From Cycas panzhihuaensis (taxonomy: Eukaryota; Cycadophyta), in contig CM041465.1 in assembly GCA_023213395.1 (NCBI GenBank), positions 40,989,741 through 41,053,740 of the forward strand: DNA of 64,000 bases. The letters run 5' to 3'. Below are positions 59,822 to 64,000 of this stretch, in pieces. The notes below the pieces were generated by a model. That model did no database searches. It worked only from the letters and a program-made list of their open reading frames with translations, and had not been told where the DNA came from. The position numbers were made by a program, and so were the translations under genes. Within the stretch, counting starts at the first letter, position 1. Each line of letters opens with the position of its first letter.

Positions 59822-61612
59822 TTTAGAGTAGTTGAAGTAGGTTGATAGAGATCCATACCTGGAAAAAATGATGGCTACCTACCCAGAATATGAAGATGAA
59901 AGCAGTCACCTAACCTAGAAGGTCACAATTAGATACAATTACTCTATGGTGGAAAATCTATAGAATGGTACAAAACTAACCAAAATAATAGGTACTAAGT
60001 CCATGAAAGGTTTATGAATCATGCACATTTTGAATTGGGCTAGCCCCATCAGAGACCATGATCTTAGTGCCACTAAATTTCAAATGGGTGTGCAAGATGA
60101 GAGGGAGCTCTTAGTGTGCCTTCCTCTTAGGATGATAAGACCTTGCCAGCCCCTCTAATCTAAATGGCCTTTTGTAAAACCATAAAGTATTTACGACAAA
60201 AGGAGCTTCCACTATCAGATGGAGCTTTAGTAGAGAGAAACTTAGGTCCTTAGCTATTCCATTCTCTTTCCTTTTGTTCTCAAACTCAGTACAAATGCTA
60301 GCTTTCTCCTTAGCCATTATTACTACTATAAAAAATAGTAGAAGAAATCTGTGCATGACCACACAGACACAATTTTCGTCTTATTTTATTTTGATGCATA
60401 TATAGTTATAGATCATGAAGAGCATAATCTAAAGATGCCATTGATCCAAACATGCAAATGGAGCCCAGATGCAAATATGCCATTGTCAAAGAATTTAATG
60501 TAAATATGTCATTGATGTTTTAGATCATGTATTTATAGAGAGTAATGAGATGCAAAAGACAAACTTGCATCACAAAATTTTGATCACTAAATCATTATGC
60601 AATCAATGAAATCCTAAGTTCTATTAATATTTCATAGATTTCATATAATTTATTTTTCTGATTTTGTGTTTAAATAGATATTAAATAATTATTAAATCTT
60701 ATGTAATATTTTTGCAAGTTGCAAAAACTTTTAATTTTAGTTTTTTAATATTTTAGGTCCATAGCTCCCTAGCCTGCTAACCCTTAGTCTTATAGTGCCC
60801 CCATAAGACCCTGATCTATTTGTAAAAGGGGCTTAACCCCTTATTCTTTAGCCCTCTCTATTTTTTCCAAAAGGGTTACTTGTACATTTTGAAGCATAAC
60901 TTCATCATTGAGAGTCAGAATCTAGTTCCTGAAGTTGCATTGGAATTCTGACTTAGATGCCTTCGATTTGACTTCTCACTTAAATATTTCTAAAGCTATT
61001 TGATCAGTAAACCTTCAACCAAAGTCTAAGAAACTAACTGTGATTAGGTAAGTATAGGTACATACTTCAATTTAGCAAATTTCTTTATAATTTTTTAACA
61101 TTATTAATTCAATTTAATATGTTATTAATCATTTATTAATTTGGTGAATTAATTACATCATTTTATCACATATATTTTAATAAATTCATTTAATTTATCT
61201 ATAATCAATTAAAGAATTATTTTTAATGTTATTTACTAAAAATAAGTTTATAATTTATGTAAACTTATTTTAAATTTTATTTAATTTCTAATATGTATGC
61301 TTAAAAACATAAATTTTTAAATAATTATAATCAATTAATGATGTTTTAAAGGGTTAAACCTGCCCATTTATTTACAAATTATATAATTTATTTACAAAAT
61401 GCTTGTGTATCTTTATTTTCATTAAACTGATGTTTGTTTATTGTAATTTAAAAATTAGATTATGGTGATTACACTCATAACATTATAATTGTGGCTAAAT
61501 TATTTCAATTTGGAAGTTTATTTCCTATATATTTACCTTATCATTTCTTTTATTTTTTCATTAAAAGAGGATATCTTTATGTAAGTTTTTTTCATTCCTA
61601 AAATGACAATCA
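59822..61612. other. Long leader of G
   Basis: 1.8 kb between the primer site and gag, unusually long for copia. The first 300 bases are weakly coding-like on the plus strand (MMATYPEYEDESS) but match no family I know. An open minus-strand frame at 60111-60362 is listed separately. The rest is AT-rich without visible features. Probably contains an insertion. Confidence 0.4.
60111..60362 (-). CDS. Unrecognised 83-codon frame with signal-peptide-like start
   Basis: Starts MVMHRFLLLFFIVVIMAKEK, a positively charged then strongly hydrophobic start like a secretion signal, followed by a basic region (ENKRKENG) and a hydrophobic middle. It is intact, and about 40 bases upstream on the minus strand lies a TATA-like CTATATATGC. 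I do not recognise the family. It could be a captured host exon in G, or chance, since the surrounding DNA is AT-rich. Low confidence that it is expressed. Confidence 0.25.
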   Translation of the reverse strand: MVMHRFLLLFFIVVIMAKEKASICTEFENKRKENGIAKDLSFSLLKLHLIVEAPFVVNTLWFYKRPFRLEGLARSYHPKRKAH

Positions 61613-62260
61613 TGTCTAGGACAACCTCTTGTATCTTAATTTCAGTTTTAAATGGTACAAATTATGTTGACTAAAAAGTCAAGGTATCCAACCAACTTAA
61701 ATAATCCAAGTTTTGGTGGTATATGACTAGAGAGTTTGTAAAACCTACATATACAAAAATAGAAAACCTATATGGTTTACCTAATGAATTGTGATGGAGC
61801 CTTAGGCATCATCTTAACCTCTCTCTCACCAAATATACTTAAGCAGTTCAATGATATAGATCATCTTACCTCTATCTGGACTAAACTTAAGGGAAAATAT
61901 GATAAGATAGATACAACACAAGTCACTATTCTTGAACAAAAAATATATGATTCAAGATATAAATATTTTTCTAGAGTTGAAGATTTCTTATTAAACCTTC
62001 AACTCATAAATATAGACTTAGGAAACTATATTGATCATCAATTAAGATAGATGATAAGTCATAACCATAACTCATGCAAAAGATGATGACACATTCATCT
62101 ATCTTACCATCAATAAGCTTTTAAAATCTTTCAATCATTACAAAACTACTAGACAGTAATGTGGGCACCCTCCCATTACATTTGATCAACTCACAAATTA
62201 ACTAGTTGAATACCATTCCATGTTAATTAAAATAGGGGAAATTTAAGATCCTTCTCAAGC
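61613..62260 (+). pseudogene. gag: gag of element G
   Basis: Reads LNGTNYVD stop KVKVSNQLK (the LNGxNYxxW start of copia gag), then open frame 61772-62050 with LTSLSPNILKQFNDID and WTKLKGKYDKIDTTQVTILE, then LLNLQLINIDL, the UBN2-type gag core. A 1-base change near 61770 and a TAG end the frames early. Forms the particle in the family. Confidence 0.82.
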
Positions 62261-62469
62261 TCTTTTTTTTCCAAATCTAAATCATAAAATAAACTAAGAA
62301 ACCAAAACAATCAACAAAATACTCATAATAGTTATTCTAAATTTCAAAAACCTTATAGAGTCTCTACTTTAAATAATTATAATCAAAACTCAAAATATTT
62401 AGGATCACTTAAAAATCAAAACTCACTTAGAAAAATATTCTAAATAAGGAATGATTTTAAACCTAATAA

Positions 62470-62530
62470 TAATTAAAATATTAGTTATACCTACTACCAT
62501 AAAAAGAGGTATATGATAGATGTTTATAGG
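62470..62530 (+). pseudogene. Decayed zinc knuckle of element G
   Basis: SYTYYHKKRYMIDVYRNI looks like C-x2-C-x4-H-x4-C with each Cys changed to Tyr (TGC/TGT to TAC/TAT, G to A changes). Confidence 0.55.
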
Positions 62531-62629
62531 AATATAATAGTCTCTAAAATATAAAAAGCTTTAAAAGGGATTAAATCAAGATCCCACGATTCTTTAATTG
62601 CCACTATATCTATTTTTTCTACTTATTCT

Positions 62630-64000
62630 TCCCAACCACCTTTATGTATATTAGATTCTGGTGCTTCTCACCATATGATGGGATACTAAGAATATTTATC
62701 CACTTATCAACTTGATTCTAATTTTGAAGAAGAAATCTCCTTTAGAAGTGGTTCCCAGTTAAAATTTAAAGGAACATATGACATAACCCTAAAAGATATA
62801 TTTATCAATGATGTTCTCTATGTTACAACATTATTACTTAATCTTTTATCCATTTATCAAATCTACTAGAAAGCCCTTATTGTTAAATTCTGGAAAGATA
62901 AATTTGTTATTAAGCAACCTTGTAATAAATTCAAACCTATTACTTCAAGACCTACTAATCATAAAACAAGTCTTTATAGCTTGACAAACTTAAATCATTC
63001 TAAAACTAAACCCTTCATTACTTTCATAGCTAAATCTTACCCAGTTATTAAACTCTGACATGCATAGTTTAGCCATACAAGTTATGACAAACTATGCTAC
63101 TTAAATCAACATGACATGCTTCATGGTCTCCCACTCTTATCAATGATTTATGATGTTTTTGAAGCTTGAATAATAGACAAATAACACATGAATCCCTTCC
63201 CTCATCAAACCTCATTTTGAGTAAAACTACCACTCGAACTTGTGCATTCAAACATCTATGGTCCTTTTTAAGTACCATTATTTTTTGGAAGCAAATACTT
63301 TGTTACTTTTATCAATGATTTTTCTAGAAAATACTAGGTTTACATGCTTAAAAATAGAAGTCAAGTGTTTAATGTTTTTGTTGAATTTAAAACATTGGTC
63401 AAAAATCAATCCAACTTTAAAATTAAAATCTTAGATAAGATAATTCCAAGGAATATCTTAGTAATAAATTTATTTCTTTTTATAAAAAACACAGAATAAG
63501 ATCTCAACATTCCATTGTATACACTCCCTAATAAAATGGTATTGTTGAATGTAAGAACCATACCTTAGTCAAAATGACCAAATATATATTATATGCAAAA
63601 GGTATTGATTTAAAATTATGGGCTAAAGTAATAACTTACTCTAATTATCTATTGAACTGATTGCCAACTAAATCTTTACAGAATGTTACACTAGAACAAA
63701 AGTAGTTTAGTAAAAATCTATCTGTAAAACATCTTGAAATCTTTAGAAGTACTAATTGGGGATATATTCTAAGGGAAAAATATAAAAGAATAGATCCTAA
63801 AAACTCTAAATTTATCTTTGTTGGATAAAGTAAAGAAAGCAGGACTTATAGGTTACTAGATCCTATCACACACACTATTTCAATTATGCATGATATTATT
63901 TTTGATGAAGAGGGATCTTCATCAAACACCAATTTTAATCAAATTGATCTTCCTATCAAAAGTATTTTAACCAATACTATACTAATTGATCCTTTAGTAA
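62630..64000 (+). pseudogene. pol: Protease and integrase of element G (cut by window end)
   Basis: Protease LDSGASHHMMG (Asp codon at 62654). Then the pre-integrase region with FINDVLYVTTLLLNLLSI and HTSYDKLCYLNQHDMLHGLP, the integrase core start LVHSNIYGPF and YFVTFINDFSRKY, damaged middle and, near 63550, VECKNHTLVKMTKYIL. Post-core: LDPITHTISIMHDIIFDEEGS near 63860. Stops in all frames. Order protease, integrase before reverse transcriptase is copia. Confidence 0.87.

Larger units (their letters stand above)
59389..64000 (+). mobile_element. Element G: Ty1/copia retrotransposon, runs off the window
   Basis: 5' LTR, tRNA-Met-type primer site, gag, protease and integrase in copia order. 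The 5' target copy should be ttgaa (59384-59388); the 3' end is not in the window. Internal stops are present but fewer than in E. Confidence 0.88.

Noticed and set aside
60111-60362. Calling this frame a toxin or defence peptide
   Set aside because: Only a hydrophobic start is visible; there is no conserved cysteine pattern or known family, so no function is assigned.

Overview
The window is repeat-dense nuclear DNA from a land plant. Nothing in it looks bacterial, and I saw no tRNA, rRNA, CRISPR array or intact host gene. Almost everything recognisable is LTR retrotransposon: two very large Ty3/gypsy elements of the Tat type (A and B), a chromovirus-like Ty3/gypsy element (D), at least four Ty1/copia elements (C, E, F, G), two solo LTRs and older fragments. 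The long LTRs, deep nesting and tRNA-Met-type primer sites suggest a plant with a large genome. I cannot name the species.

Layout. Element A runs from 1 to 15486; its 5' LTR is cut by the window start. Positions 15487-20700 hold decayed gypsy debris and a short tandem repeat. Element B (20772-37308) is structurally complete: LTRs of about 2.6 kb, a perfect AGTTC target duplication, and insertion into an older copia element C (about 20700-20771 and 37309 onward). A solo LTR (37646-38242) also sits in C. From 42307 to the end is a stack: copia E on the minus strand (42307 to at least 59388) is interrupted by copia F (43507-47961) and chromovirus-like D (49431-56682). Its 5' LTR is interrupted by copia G (59389 to beyond the window).

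The most interesting content is shared by A and B. Both carry gag, protease, reverse transcriptase/RNase H and integrase on the plus strand. A separate three-exon gene lies between integrase and the 3' LTR on the opposite strand. It has a TATA box, two phase-compatible introns, a plant mobile domain (PMD, the MAIN/MAIL1 aminotransferase-like domain), an acidic Gly/Pro/Ser-rich linker and a coiled-coil tail. Past it, again on the plus strand, lies a second RNase H with DGG, NNEAEY and CDSQ motifs. Both copies are broken by stops and frameshifts, but the gene plan is the same in two independently inserted copies.

Age order. By hand count the LTRs of B differ by about 2-3%, those of A by about 10%, and those of D and F by about 15% or more. 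Most differences are transitions, and many stops look like CAG to TAG or CGA to TGA, as expected for silenced, methylated DNA. All coding regions are therefore listed as pseudogenes. Boundaries of LTRs, target duplications and introns were read directly. Domain limits are approximate.
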